Source of the DNA: RGIG5270 sp045657185
GTDB lineage: Bacteria > Verrucomicrobiota > Lentisphaeria > Victivallales > Victivallaceae
Assembly: GCA_045657185.1 (NCBI GenBank)
Contig: JAZOSO010000129.1
Location: 1-55,396 of the forward strand
Reading direction: 5' to 3'
Length of the DNA stretch: 55,396 nt
The notes beneath the pieces were generated by a model. It saw only the letters and a list, made by a program, of their open reading frames with translations. It did no database searches and was not told where the DNA came from. Position numbers and translations under genes: made by a program. Of the stretch, positions 1 to 9,305 are shown piece after piece (position 1 is the stretch's first letter; each line of letters starts with the position of its first letter).

Positions 1-1026
1 CATGATGCAGTATCCGAAGCCGTAAAAGAACAGTGCGAAAAACTCGTTCATGTTTCCAATTTGTACTACAACGAAGTAACCCCAAAACTCGCAGAAAAAC
101 TTATTACTTCAGGTTACGACGGCGCAGTATTTTTCGCAAACTCCGGCGCAGAAGCCAATGAAGGCATGATCAAACTTGCCCGCAAATTCGGTTACGCCAC
201 CGGCCGTTATGAAATTATCACCATGGTTGATTCTTTCCACGGCAGAACTCTCGCAACTCTCGCAGCCACCGGCCGTGCCAAATACCGCAAAGGTTTTGCT
301 CCCGATGTTGAAGGTTTCAAAATGGCTGAATTCAATAACTTTGAATCTCTCAAAGCCGCTGTAACCGACAAAACATGCGCAGTCATGCTGGAACCGCTGC
401 AGGGCGAAGGCGGTATCATCCCCGCCGATGTTGAATATCTCAAAAAAGTCCGTCAATTCTGCGATGAAAACAATCTTCTTCTTATGTTTGACGAAGTTCA
501 GTGCGGCATGGGAAGAACCGGCAATCTTTTTGCATGGCAGACTTTCGGCGTTCAGCCCGACGTCCTTTCTATGGCAAAAGCTATCGCCAACGGTCTCCCC
601 ATGGGTGCAGTCGTTGTTTCACGCAAATATTGCGATGTCCTCAAAGTCGGCGAACACGCCAGCACTTTCGGCGGTACTCCGCTTGTTTCTGCTGCAGCTC
701 TGGCAACTCTGGAAGCTATTGAAAACGAAAATATGCTTGAAAACTGCCGCAAAATGGGCGACTATCTGATGGAAAAACTTACAGCTATGACCAAGCCCTA
801 CTCCTTTGTCAAAGGCGTTCGCGGCAAAGGTCTCATGCTCGGTATCGTACTCGACCGCTCCGGCGCAGACCTCAAAGCAAAATTGCAGGAAAACGGTCTT
901 ATCGCTCTGACTGCAGGTGAAACCGTAGTCCGCTTCCTCCCCGCTCTCAATCTGCCTGAAGAAATCGCAGATGAAGCTCTCAATATTATTGAAAAATCGC
1001 TCGCAGAATATGCGGCATCTTTATAA
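1..1026 (+). CDS. argD: Acetylornithine aminotransferase, 5'-truncated by window edge
   Basis: A class III PLP-dependent aminotransferase that converts N-acetylglutamate semialdehyde to N-acetylornithine in arginine synthesis. The frame is open from base 1 (H-D-A-V...), and the VSNLYYNE stretch typical of ArgD lies at bases 52-75, so the true start is upstream of the window. The TTG at 61 is internal and should not be taken as a start. Visible family marks are FFANSGAEANE (substrate/PLP phosphate region), DSFHGRT, MLEPLQGEGG, DEVQCGMGRTG, and the PLP Schiff-base lysine in SMAKAIANG (codon 577-579). The C-terminus, ending near RFLPALNLP, looks complete. argF follows 15 nt later, preceded by AAGGA. 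The arginine pathway context separates it from GABA or ornithine aminotransferases, which share the fold. Confidence 0.95.
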   Translation, partial: HDAVSEAVKEQCEKLVHVSNLYYNEVTPKLAEKLITSGYDGAVFFANSGAEANEGMIKLARKFGYATGRYEIITMVDSFHGRTLATLAATGRAKYRKGFAPDVEGFKMAEFNNFESLKAAVTDKTCAVMLEPLQGEGGIIPADVEYLKKVRQFCDENNLLLMFDEVQCGMGRTGNLFAWQTFGVQPDVLSMAKAIANGLPMGAVVVSRKYCDVLKVGEHASTFGGTPLVSAAALATLEAIENENMLENCRKMGDYLMEKLTAMTKPYSFVKGVRGKGLMLGIVLDRSGADLKAKLQENGLIALTAGETVVRFLPALNLPEEIADEALNIIEKSLAEYAASL

Positions 1027-1041
1027 AATAAGGAACAGAAT

Positions 1042-1941
1042 ATGAAAAAAGATTTGTTGACTCTCGCTGATATTGATTTGAATGATTTGGAAAACCTTTT
1101 CGAACTTACCCGCAAGATGAAAGCAGAACGCGGTAAAAGCAATTACCGTCCGCTCACCGGAAAAAGTATCGGTATGATTTTTGCAAAATCATCCACCCGT
1201 ACACGCGTCTCTTTTGAAGTCGGCATTTCTGAACTCGGCGGCAACGCTCTCTATCTTGACGAAAGCCGTATGCAGGTCGGCAGAGGCGAAACAGTTGCTG
1301 ATACAGCAAATGTTTTGAGCCGTTACCTCCACGGTATCGTCATCCGTACCTTCTCTCATCAGGGAGTTGAGGAGCTTGCAAGAGTCGCAACTATTCCCGT
1401 CATCAATGCTTTGACTGACGAATATCACCCCTGCCAAATCCTTGCTGATATGTTCACCATTCTTGAATACAGCGGCAAGGTCAAAGGCACAAAACTCGTC
1501 TTCACCGGCGACTGCCAGAGCAATATTGCCAATTCTCTTATTCTCGGTGCCAAACTTACCGGTATGGAACTTGTTTTTGCCGCTCCCGAAGAATTCAAAC
1601 CCCGCGCTGATGTCATCGGCGGCGCTTCAAACATTTCCTGGGAAAGCGACCCCGTCAAAGCCGCAAAAGATGCAGACTACCTCTACACTGACGTTTTCGT
1701 CTCCATGGGATTTGAAGAAGAACGCAAAATGCGCCTTGAAAAACTCATGCCCTATCAGCTCTCAATGGCAATGGTCAAAGCAGCCAAACCCGATGTCAAA
1801 GTTCTGCACTGTCTTCCCGCTCACCGCGACGAAGAAATTGCAGCTGAAGTCATGGATTCAAAACACTCAATCGTTTTTGATGAAGCTGAAAACCGTCTCC
1901 ATGTCCAGAAGGCACTCCTTTCAATGCTTTTTGACAAATAA
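1042..1941 (+). CDS. argF: Ornithine carbamoyltransferase
   Basis: Transfers the carbamoyl group of carbamoyl phosphate to ornithine, giving citrulline. The 299-residue length is within the normal range of about 300-335. The carbamoyl-phosphate motif STRTR is at residues 51-55, HPCQ at 129-132, and the ornithine/catalytic loop HCLP at 256-259. FTGDCQSNIANSL is in the second-domain phosphate/ornithine region. An AAGGA ribosome site sits 8 nt before the ATG. It lies between argD and a 2-nt-spaced mntP-like gene, so the three are probably cotranscribed. The HCLP motif and ornithine-type SMG loop (VFVSMGFEEE) separate it from aspartate carbamoyltransferase; acetylornithine-type relatives are less likely given ArgD next door. 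Confidence 0.95.
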   Translation: MKKDLLTLADIDLNDLENLFELTRKMKAERGKSNYRPLTGKSIGMIFAKSSTRTRVSFEVGISELGGNALYLDESRMQVGRGETVADTANVLSRYLHGIVIRTFSHQGVEELARVATIPVINALTDEYHPCQILADMFTILEYSGKVKGTKLVFTGDCQSNIANSLILGAKLTGMELVFAAPEEFKPRADVIGGASNISWESDPVKAAKDADYLYTDVFVSMGFEEERKMRLEKLMPYQLSMAMVKAAKPDVKVLHCLPAHRDEEIAAEVMDSKHSIVFDEAENRLHVQKALLSMLFDK

Positions 1942-1943
1942 TC

Positions 1944-2510
1944 ATGGGCATTATCGGAATACTTGTATTGTCGGTGAGCGTCGCGCTTGACGCTCTGGCA
2001 GTATCATTTTCCGGTGCTCTGATTGACAGAGAGCATCCGGGAGAACACGCACTTATTGCGGGGGCGGCATTCGGAACTTTTCAATTCATTATGCCGCTTA
2101 TAGGTTTTGCTGTCGGCAAATCGGTTATTGACCTCATAAGTTCATGGGACCACTATGCGGCATTTGCCTTATTGGCACTTGTCGGCGGCAATATGATTTT
2201 TGAAGTTTTGAAAAACGATGATGACTCCCCGAAAGTCAGCCCTTTTCATTTTCCGGCAATTCTGGTTATGGCAGTTGCCACCAGTATAGATGCACTTGCT
2301 GTCGGGGCATCGCTGGCACTTATCAAAAGTCCGGTTCTGCTGACAGCGGCATCCATGGGTATCGTCACTATGATAATTTCAATGGCGGGAGTCATGCTCG
2401 GCTCATTCAGCACCAGATTTCCGCTTTCTGAGAAATGGCTCGGCTGTCTCGGCGGTCTGGCTGTTATTCTTATAGGTTTTAAAGTTCTGATTGAACATTC
2501 AATAAATTAA
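1944..2510 (+). CDS. mntP: MntP-like manganese efflux pump (DUF204)
   Basis: A 188-residue integral membrane protein with about six predicted hydrophobic helices. It has the internal duplication of the MntP/DUF204 family: an acidic helix SVALDALAVSFSGA near residues 10-23 and a matching ATSIDALAVGASLAL near 112-126. The paired Asp residues are known in this family to be needed for Mn2+ export. The start codon is 2 nt after the argF stop, so translation is probably coupled, and the AAGGAG-like site must lie inside the argF end. Its place in an arginine operon has no obvious metabolic logic; it may simply share the transcript. Manganese as substrate is inferred from the family. Confidence 0.85.
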   Translation: MGIIGILVLSVSVALDALAVSFSGALIDREHPGEHALIAGAAFGTFQFIMPLIGFAVGKSVIDLISSWDHYAAFALLALVGGNMIFEVLKNDDDSPKVSPFHFPAILVMAVATSIDALAVGASLALIKSPVLLTAASMGIVTMIISMAGVMLGSFSTRFPLSEKWLGCLGGLAVILIGFKVLIEHSIN

Positions 2511-2522
2511 AGGAACAAAAAA

Positions 2523-3752
2523 ATGGCTCAATTTTTACCATTCAACGGACTTTTGCCCACCGTAGAACGGGCTGAACTCGTCGCGGCTGTGCCGTATGAT
2601 GTCGTTAACACTGCCGAAGCTGCAGAACTTGCCAAAGGCAATCCCTATTCTTTTCTGCATGTTTCACGCCCCGAAATCGACCTTGCGCCCGGCATTGATT
2701 TGCACAGTGAGGAAGTTTACAATCAGGCCCGTACTGCATTTCAGAAACTCTGCAAAGAAGCTCCTCTGACATTGGACGAAGGCAAACACCTTTACATTTA
2801 TCAGCTGCAGATGAACGACCATATCCAAACCGGTATCATCGGTGCCGCCAGTGCCGAAGATTACAAAAACGGCGTCATCAAAAAACATGAAAAAACCCGT
2901 CAGGACAAAGAAGACGACCGTACCCGTCACGTTATGGAACTGCGTTCACACACAGGCCCTGCTTTCTTCACTTACAAAGACAAAGCAGAAATCGACTCTT
3001 TCGTCAACAAAGCTATGGAAGAAAAACCGCTTTTCAACTTCACTGCTCCCGACGGCATACGCCATACCTTGTGGCGACTTGACGAAGCAGCAAGTGCAAA
3101 ACTTTCAGACTTTTTCGCCGCAGTTGATGTTTTCTATATCGCTGACGGACACCACCGCAGCGCAGCTGCCGCCCGTACCGCCGCAGAATGTGCGCCCAAA
3201 AACCCGAACCACACCGGCAAAGAAGATTACAACTACTTCCTCGCCGTTGCTTTTCCTGCAACCCAGCTGGCTATCATGCCCTACAACCGCGCAGTGAAAA
3301 ACCTCAACGGTCACAGCAAAGATGAATTTATGAAACTTGTTTCTGAAAAATTCACCGTCACTCCTGCTGCCGACGGCAAAGCTGCCAAACAGGGTGAATT
3401 CAAAATGTATATCGACCACGCATGGTACAATGTTGCTCCCAAATTCAATATTGCCGAACTCGGCGTTATTGACAGTCTGGATGTCAGCGTTTTGCAGAAT
3501 AACATCCTTGCCCCCATCCTCGGCATTGCTGACCCCCGTACCAGTCAGGATATTGACTTTATCGGCGGCATCCGCGGCACAGCAGAACTGGAAAAACTGG
3601 TCAACAGCGGCAGTCACGAAGTTGCATTCAGTATGTTTGCCACTACTGTTGAACAGCTGATGGCGATTGCTGATGCAGGCGAAATCATGCCTCCCAAATC
3701 AACATGGTTCGAACCGAAACTGCGTGACGGTCTCGTTTCCCATAACTTCTGA
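2523..3752 (+). CDS. DUF1015 family protein
   Basis: A 409-residue cytosolic protein of the DUF1015 family, whose function is not established. Family marks seen are the N-terminal AAVPYDVVNT near residues 21-30, the charged block KKHEKTRQDKEDDRTRH, the motif YIADGHHRSAAA near residue 207, and a C-terminal PKSTWFEPKLRDGL, which is the usual ending of this family. AAAGGAAC precedes the ATG by about 5 nt. It has no signal peptide or membrane segment. It follows mntP by 12 nt and precedes the 5' nuclease gene by 7 nt, suggesting one transcript. In other bacteria DUF1015 genes often sit near serine or amino-acid metabolism genes; the arginine context here fits only loosely. Confidence 0.85.
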   Translation: MAQFLPFNGLLPTVERAELVAAVPYDVVNTAEAAELAKGNPYSFLHVSRPEIDLAPGIDLHSEEVYNQARTAFQKLCKEAPLTLDEGKHLYIYQLQMNDHIQTGIIGAASAEDYKNGVIKKHEKTRQDKEDDRTRHVMELRSHTGPAFFTYKDKAEIDSFVNKAMEEKPLFNFTAPDGIRHTLWRLDEAASAKLSDFFAAVDVFYIADGHHRSAAAARTAAECAPKNPNHTGKEDYNYFLAVAFPATQLAIMPYNRAVKNLNGHSKDEFMKLVSEKFTVTPAADGKAAKQGEFKMYIDHAWYNVAPKFNIAELGVIDSLDVSVLQNNILAPILGIADPRTSQDIDFIGGIRGTAELEKLVNSGSHEVAFSMFATTVEQLMAIADAGEIMPPKSTWFEPKLRDGLVSHNF

Positions 3753-3759
3753 GGATAAT

Positions 3760-4683
3760 ATGTCTGACTCCCGTTTAGTTTTAGTTGATGCTTATTCGCA
3801 GATTTTCCGTGCTTTTTACGCTATTCAAAGTTTGACGAACAGCCGCGGAGAACCGATAAATGCACTGCATGGTTTTATCAAAATCATGCTGAAACTGGAA
3901 CGGGAGTATCCCTCAAAATTCGGTGCGGTAGTCTTTGACTGCGGACGGGTTGAATTCCGTTTGAAACTTAATCCGGAGTACAAAGCCAACCGCAAACCAA
4001 CCCCCGAAGAACTGAAAATTCAAGTCCCGTTCATCCGTGAATTTCTTGAATGCCGCGGCTGGCCGATACTTGAAGAATGCGAATACGAAGCAGACGACCT
4101 TATCGCCGCTCTCGCTCTCAACTGCGATAAAGAGGTCTTTTTCCTGAGCACTGACAAAGACCTCTCTCAAATCGTCAACAATCGTATAACTCACCTCGTC
4201 CCCGATGTCAAAAGTTCATTTATGCAGAGAACTGTTGACAAAGTAAACGAAAAATTCGGAGTCCCCCCCGAACTCGTTGTTGACTATCTGTCTCTCCTCG
4301 GAGATGCTGTTGACAACATTCCCGGTGTCCCCGGCGTCGGCACAAAAACCGCCGCAAAATGGCTGCAATCTTACGGTTCTCTCCTCAATATTCTGGACAA
4401 TCCGTCTATCGTAGATGATGCAAAAATCCGCAGCCGCATTGAAGAAAACAGCGAAATCATACGCAAAAATATCGCCTTGATAACTCTGCGTTCAGATTTG
4501 CCGGAAAAATACAGCAACATCTCTGAATGCTGTCTCCGCAAAGCCCCCAATTACTCCAAACTTGACACCTTCTGCGAAAAATACGGATTGAAATCAATCC
4601 GCAAAGAACTCGCTGCGGAAAATCCCCTCCCCCTCATAGAAGAAAAAGTTGAAATGGTACAGGATGACCTTTTCAACTTTTAA
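3760..4683 (+). CDS. Stand-alone 5'-3' exonuclease (PolA N-terminal / FEN-type)
   Basis: A 307-residue 5' nuclease resembling the N-terminal domain of DNA polymerase I, with no polymerase domain. The start is the ATG at 3760, placed 5 nt after GAGG; an upstream in-frame ATG at 3667 lies inside the preceding gene and is unlikely. Metal-binding acidic motifs are present: VDAYSQIFRAFYAI near residue 8, VFDCGRVEFR, YKANR, EADDLIAALA, STDKDLSQIV, and GDAVDNIPGVPGVGTKTA (helix-hairpin-helix-like DNA clamp). It probably removes RNA primers or flaps, acting with or in place of a PolA that carries the same activity. It ends a (+) operon beginning upstream of argD. Whether a full-length polA exists elsewhere cannot be seen here. 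Confidence 0.88.
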   Translation: MSDSRLVLVDAYSQIFRAFYAIQSLTNSRGEPINALHGFIKIMLKLEREYPSKFGAVVFDCGRVEFRLKLNPEYKANRKPTPEELKIQVPFIREFLECRGWPILEECEYEADDLIAALALNCDKEVFFLSTDKDLSQIVNNRITHLVPDVKSSFMQRTVDKVNEKFGVPPELVVDYLSLLGDAVDNIPGVPGVGTKTAAKWLQSYGSLLNILDNPSIVDDAKIRSRIEENSEIIRKNIALITLRSDLPEKYSNISECCLRKAPNYSKLDTFCEKYGLKSIRKELAAENPLPLIEEKVEMVQDDLFNF

Positions 4684-4754
4684 GTACAAAGGCTCAGTTC
4701 CCAATATGGGAAGATAACTTTAATTTACGTTTTTTTTGCAGGGGCTTGTGCCGC

Positions 4755-4796
4755 AAAAAAAAGTCAGACCTGTCAGATAAAACTGACAAGTCCGAC
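4755..4796 (-). terminator. Rho-independent terminator of the (-) beta-propeller gene
   Basis: On the (-) strand a 14-position stem with two mismatches (arms 4783-4796 and 4763-4776, loop of 6) is followed directly by eight U (the A run 4755-4762). It lies 19 nt past the stop of the beta-propeller gene. The convergent 5' nuclease gene ends at 4683; a T7 run at 4809-4815 after the same stem could let it also work on the (+) strand. The rest of 4684-4814 shows no gene. Confidence 0.75.
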
Positions 4797-4814
4797 AAAT
4801 TAGATCTGTTTTTT

Positions 4815-6020
4815 TCAGAATTTTACTGTATCATCACAGCGCAGGAAATAAATTCCCCGTATGCCGGTATGAATGGAGTCAATAGTTATCATGCTGCCGT
4901 CATTTGACCAGCGCGGATGCAAGTCACAGCGAACATCACTGTCTCCGAGTTCGGCATTGTGTTTGAAACTGCCGAGAATTTCAAATTCTCCTGTTTCAAC
5001 TTTGACCAGAGCGAGATTTTGAATACACTCAGTTGACGGATAAGAGTCTGCCAGCATCCATTTGCCGTCAGGTGAAAAAATAAGATGCCCCATCGGTCCC
5101 TGTCCGACTGAAATACGTTTGCCGCGCGGCGGGCGTATACGGTTATCAAAAACAACATATTCAAAATTAACACCGCCCCAGCGGCAGTCAATAAGAATTT
5201 CATCTGGAGTTCTGCCCCAAATCTGATGTGAAATCATACCTTTCCAGTAAGGTTCAGGAAGTGTACACTGCAGATTTGAACCGTCAAGATTGCATGTGTA
5301 CATATATGTATGCCACATCGGAGACCACGGTTTTTCCGGGTTGCGGCAAACGCGGAAGAGGAAGAGCAGCTGACTTGAATCACAGTTGAAAATAATGTGA
5401 TTCAGCCACCAGTAAACATCCGGCAGCATATCTGCAACAGGATGAATTTCAGCCATCTGACGATAAGAGACTATAAGTTTTGCTTTACCGGTTGCAAGCT
5501 CAACCAGAAAAATACCGTCATTATCAAGGTCGGGAATGCGTACTTCAGGTTTGAGAACAGCATCGGCATAAGAATAACCGCGGCGGGGAATACGGCAGAA
5601 ATTCAATGAAGCACCCCATTTGCCGTCAGGCGAAATTGCATAAATAGGATGCTCATAAATTCCTACTTCTCCTTTATCCAAGTCACGGATGCGGGTGATG
5701 ATACGGTCGTTTGCTTCATCATAATCATTATACATAACAGCATTGTCATACTGCGGATGCCACAAATTCATACATCCCTGCTGGTGACACCATGCGCGGG
5801 TTTCAGTAATTTTAACAAATTCCTTTTTATCGGGCATAACATAACCGAGTTCAGCTTTTTCGCCTCTGACGGGCAAATGTTCACACTGGTCAACTCTCAA
5901 TGCGAGGTGCCGTTCCATTTTTTTATCCCACGGATTACGGTCATAGTACCCGAAAAAGTAATGTTTACCATCATCCGGAGTAATACGCTGCCAATTAAAT
6001 TTTTCACTGACTGTTTTCAT
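4815..6020 (-). CDS. Beta-propeller protein, oligogalacturonate lyase (PL22)-like
   Basis: A 401-residue protein without signal peptide. It has several propeller-like repeats carrying SPDGKW (twice: YAISPDGKWGASL, LIFSPDGKWMLADSYP) and a C-terminal DLHPRWSNDGSMITIDS block. The latter resembles the HPxFSPDG and DPHPRW-type blocks of oligogalacturonate lyases and related TolB-like beta-propellers. The CHQQGCMNLWHP segment near residue 80 matches a common QQGC-MLxW motif of these proteins. I infer an intracellular lyase or binding role on an oligosaccharide, possibly uronic-acid containing; the metal-binding residues were not mapped. AAGGAG precedes the ATG by 7 nt. It is the last gene of the (-) run that includes the PHP protein and a secreted helical protein. 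Confidence 0.6.
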   Translation of the reverse strand: MKTVSEKFNWQRITPDDGKHYFFGYYDRNPWDKKMERHLALRVDQCEHLPVRGEKAELGYVMPDKKEFVKITETRAWCHQQGCMNLWHPQYDNAVMYNDYDEANDRIITRIRDLDKGEVGIYEHPIYAISPDGKWGASLNFCRIPRRGYSYADAVLKPEVRIPDLDNDGIFLVELATGKAKLIVSYRQMAEIHPVADMLPDVYWWLNHIIFNCDSSQLLFLFRVCRNPEKPWSPMWHTYMYTCNLDGSNLQCTLPEPYWKGMISHQIWGRTPDEILIDCRWGGVNFEYVVFDNRIRPPRGKRISVGQGPMGHLIFSPDGKWMLADSYPSTECIQNLALVKVETGEFEILGSFKHNAELGDSDVRCDLHPRWSNDGSMITIDSIHTGIRGIYFLRCDDTVKF

Positions 6021-6089
6021 TTATATCTCCTTATCTGTTATAAAATAACCTTATAATTTTCTGGTTTCAGATCAAATTATTCATTATTT

Positions 6090-7880
6090 TCATTTTTCTG
6101 CGTCAGCAATTTTTTCAATTTCAATATGAATTTTCAAGCTGTTTGCTCCTTCGGCGGCAAATGTATCATAATGTCCGTTGCGATTGCGTGCAGGGCGTTT
6201 CAAATCTTTCAAAGTTCCGTCAGATACGGTATAACGACATACATAACCGTTAAAAATTACTTCAAGAACATTTTCTTTCAAAATAACTTCAGTATATTTT
6301 TCACCGTTAAATTTAAATACCGGAAGAAGACAGCATATTTTTTCGCCGCCGGAAACAGTAACATCCAATCCGTTTTTGTCAAGAACATATTTTGAAACAA
6401 GAGTTTTGCTGCCGAAAGTACATTCAATTTCAGATTGCGCAGTTTCTCCTGAAGCTGAATGAGATTTTATTTTATGTATAACATCTTCATCAACAGCATA
6501 TTTCCATTTGCCATTGACACAAATACCCGGCGCAACAGCAAGCGGAAACGGTTTTTTAATATCAATAATGTAGTGAGGTTTGGCGGGACACGGAGTACTG
6601 AGACACAATTCTGACGGTGCGCCTTTTTTGTGCAAACGCCCAAGTCCGCTGCAATCAAAAAGCGACTCTGCTCTATAATCATATTGCGCAAAATATTCGC
6701 CGCCCCTCATAAATAATTTATGAAAATCATCAGAAGTCTGCCATGTCATACCCTTGCAATCATCAAGTTCAGATGCAGGAACGGAATCATCACAAATCCT
6801 GTACGCCGCATAGAGAAAAGAGGCGGCAGTTATCATATATTTATCAAAATAAGCATACTCCTCACAGCCGTATTGCGAACTTACAGGGAAGCTGTTTTTG
6901 ATATGAGATATCTTTTTTTTGCTGAGCCATCCGGAAATATTCTGCAAAGCGCGTTGAACTTTGGCCTTGTATTGTCCTGCAGTATGCATATCGCCTTTTT
7001 GGGCAAAACGTTTGGCATAATATTCCAGCACTAAAATCACATGAGCTTCATTATGCAGAAATTGATTACTTCGTCCGCCGTACGGCATTTCACCGGTTAC
7101 TGACGGCATTTTCAATGTTGCAGAAGCCGACTTGTCAAGCGCGTCTTCCCAGATTTTTTTGTATTTGCCCTGATAACCTTCACTCAAAAGCAGAGCATAA
7201 AGTCCGCGGGTAACAAAATCATATACCATCGGGGCGCCGGGCTCACAATACATCATATTTTCGTCCAGGAAACGTATCTGCGAAAAAGCCTGCAAATCAA
7301 TGAAATCGCCGTACTTGTCAGCCAATCCGGCTTTCTGCCGCATAAATTCACTGAGCATGGTGAATGCCGCCCAGTTGTAAACGATATCTTCGGATTTCAC
7401 TGCATACACATTGTAACAGCTGTAAGGGTCAATCTGACTCAGCAATTTTCTCCATTCGGCTGTTTTTTCTGCATCAAAAACCTTACTTTTTTCCAGTTCC
7501 TGAATGCAGAAAATCACCTCTTTTACTGAAAAATCATTTCCGACAAATGGTTTTATGCCATGCTGAACTTTAAGAAATTCACGACAGCAAAGGTCCATCA
7601 TTTTAACAAATTGCTCTTTTAAATCAAGCCTTCTGCCGTGAGCAATCAAAATGCCGATATTAGCAGTCAAACGCGGATAACCGTGTTCCTTCAAGCCGTC
7701 AGACTTGACATCATTGTAATACTTGATTATATGCTCATTGCTATATGCCGCAAGAACTTTTTCCATCAACTCAATATAATATGACTTATCCATTTTTTTT
7801 GCCTTATTAACAGTTATTCCGCTTGCAGAGACAGTAACAAAAATAAAAAGAATAAGCAGCAATAAAATATTTTTCTTCAT
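6090..7880 (-). CDS. Secreted alpha-helical protein, possible polysaccharide-active enzyme
   Basis: A 596-residue protein with a clear signal peptide (MKKN plus a hydrophobic run to ASG near residue 20). The first 400 residues are helix-rich and carry the segment PYGGRSNQFLHNEAH near residue 265, followed by YYAKRF. This layout and motif are reminiscent of alpha/alpha-toroid lyases or hydrolases. The last 200 residues look like a beta-sandwich (VSKYVLDKNGLDVTVSGG...). I do not recognise a specific family and name no substrate. AAAGGGA lies before the ATG. It is 13 nt downstream of the PHP gene and 69 nt upstream of the beta-propeller gene, so the three probably form one transcriptional unit with linked function. 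Confidence 0.55.
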   Translation of the reverse strand: MKKNILLLLILFIFVTVSASGITVNKAKKMDKSYYIELMEKVLAAYSNEHIIKYYNDVKSDGLKEHGYPRLTANIGILIAHGRRLDLKEQFVKMMDLCCREFLKVQHGIKPFVGNDFSVKEVIFCIQELEKSKVFDAEKTAEWRKLLSQIDPYSCYNVYAVKSEDIVYNWAAFTMLSEFMRQKAGLADKYGDFIDLQAFSQIRFLDENMMYCEPGAPMVYDFVTRGLYALLLSEGYQGKYKKIWEDALDKSASATLKMPSVTGEMPYGGRSNQFLHNEAHVILVLEYYAKRFAQKGDMHTAGQYKAKVQRALQNISGWLSKKKISHIKNSFPVSSQYGCEEYAYFDKYMITAASFLYAAYRICDDSVPASELDDCKGMTWQTSDDFHKLFMRGGEYFAQYDYRAESLFDCSGLGRLHKKGAPSELCLSTPCPAKPHYIIDIKKPFPLAVAPGICVNGKWKYAVDEDVIHKIKSHSASGETAQSEIECTFGSKTLVSKYVLDKNGLDVTVSGGEKICCLLPVFKFNGEKYTEVILKENVLEVIFNGYVCRYTVSDGTLKDLKRPARNRNGHYDTFAAEGANSLKIHIEIEKIADAEK

Positions 7881-7893
7881 GTTTTCATCCCTT

Positions 7894-9291
7894 TTATTTA
7901 TTGAAAAAACATCTGATATAATCTGCTACATTATCATTTTCAAATTTGACAGCTTTGTTTGTACGCATGGAATTCAGCATAAGTATTCCCTCTGCTTTGC
8001 ATAATTCATCATGCTCCGGATAGAAGTTGCGCAGCAGAAAGTGAACATAACGCACCAGACGGAACGAACCTGAAACATGCGGAGCAATACCCGGTGAGTC
8101 AAAAGTCATAACTGCTGCGCAATTTCCTTTTTTAATTGCCTCCTGCAATGCTTCAAACGATGTATCTTCGGCAAAAACGACGGTAAATTTTGTCCCCAAT
8201 GTCAAATCCGCGTCATTGTGACTGTCGCTGTTGCCGACCACCGGCAGAAGTTTGCCGCAACGTATTACGGCGTCCTGATAAAAAGCCGCCCCGAGGTCAT
8301 TGGCTTCGCTGTATGAATAACTTTTGGAGTTGTTTTCAGCAACTGCCATACCGATAATTTCAACAGCATCGAATTTGCCCTGTTCAAGAATATAATCCCG
8401 TATCGGAATAGGCATATTGAACATATAATCCGACATCCAGCAGGGGTGACAGAAAAATGCCAACCCGCCGTATTCATGGATTTTTTCACAAATCCAATCT
8501 GCGCCCGCCATCAGATAGCGGACTTCAAAAGCGTACGGCAAATCTATTTTTTCCGCACGCGCAGTAAGCTCAGCACAAAGCTCCTCATAATGGTCATTGG
8601 CATAAGCAGAAACACAGCTGCTGCCGCCGAAATTCACTATATGTACATGCCCGAAAAACTGACCGTTACGGAAAAGAGTTTCATCATGTTTATAAGGCAA
8701 ATGACACTCTTCACCTTTAAAAACCTTAAATCCGCTGTTAAATTCAGCTCCGAATTCCGTCAAAGTTTCAGAACTTGTCATTTGTCTGTGGTCAGTCATG
8801 CAGATATAATCCAAACCGTTCCTGCGGGCGCATGCGGCAATATAACGCGGAAAATTTTCTTTATTTGAACAGTGGGAATAACTGCTGTGAACGTGCATAT
8901 CTCCTTTAAACGGAGTAAGTTCATAAAGGTCATCTTCAAGGATATAAATATCAAATTCACAGACAAGTTTGGTTATTGCAGAGTCAATCCCATCATCTTT
9001 GACAGTACCTATACGGCAATGATATTCCCCCTCATCCATGGCATCAATCACACACTTGCCGTAATCAGAAGAGTTGTCAAAAACAACAGGATATTTTCTG
9101 TAAATAACCTTGCGGCGGATGAGTTTGCCGTCAGAATAAATTCCGTTTCCGGCAAAAAGCACCAGATAAAGGACTTCATTTTCAGCAAATTGCTCAAGCG
9201 CAGTTTGAAAACTCCTGCCATTCAATTCAATTTCAAAGGGTTCTCCGGCCCGGAAAACCCTTGCATTAACATTATAAAAATCACTGAACAT
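7894..9291 (-). CDS. PHP-domain phosphoesterase-like protein
   Basis: A 465-residue cytosolic protein. Residues 1-130 look like an all-beta domain. From about residue 130 a PHP (polymerase and histidinol phosphatase) domain follows, with metal-ligand motifs GDMHVHSSYSH, MTDHRQ, KGEECHLP, FFCHPCW and GNSDSHND in the expected order. PHP domains hydrolyse phosphoesters with two or three metals; the substrate here is unknown. The start is the ATG at 9291, with AAAGG 9 nt upstream. That ribosome site touches a perfect 10-bp inverted repeat (separate entry). It leads the sub-group PHP / secreted helical protein / beta-propeller. A sugar-phosphate or glycan-linked substrate is only a guess from this context. 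Confidence 0.8.
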   Translation of the reverse strand: MFSDFYNVNARVFRAGEPFEIELNGRSFQTALEQFAENEVLYLVLFAGNGIYSDGKLIRRKVIYRKYPVVFDNSSDYGKCVIDAMDEGEYHCRIGTVKDDGIDSAITKLVCEFDIYILEDDLYELTPFKGDMHVHSSYSHCSNKENFPRYIAACARRNGLDYICMTDHRQMTSSETLTEFGAEFNSGFKVFKGEECHLPYKHDETLFRNGQFFGHVHIVNFGGSSCVSAYANDHYEELCAELTARAEKIDLPYAFEVRYLMAGADWICEKIHEYGGLAFFCHPCWMSDYMFNMPIPIRDYILEQGKFDAVEIIGMAVAENNSKSYSYSEANDLGAAFYQDAVIRCGKLLPVVGNSDSHNDADLTLGTKFTVVFAEDTSFEALQEAIKKGNCAAVMTFDSPGIAPHVSGSFRLVRYVHFLLRNFYPEHDELCKAEGILMLNSMRTNKAVKFENDNVADYIRCFFNK

Positions 9292-9305
9292 TTTTATATA
9301 CCTTT

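Noticed and set aside
61..63. TTG at 61 as the start of argD
   Set aside because: The frame is open back to base 1 and encodes conserved ArgD residues, so the gene begins upstream of the window.
4741..4762. T8-hairpin-A8 element at 4733-4762 as a (+) terminator
   Set aside because: U run is on the 5' side on both strands; the neighbouring stem followed by U8 on the (-) strand is the better terminator.
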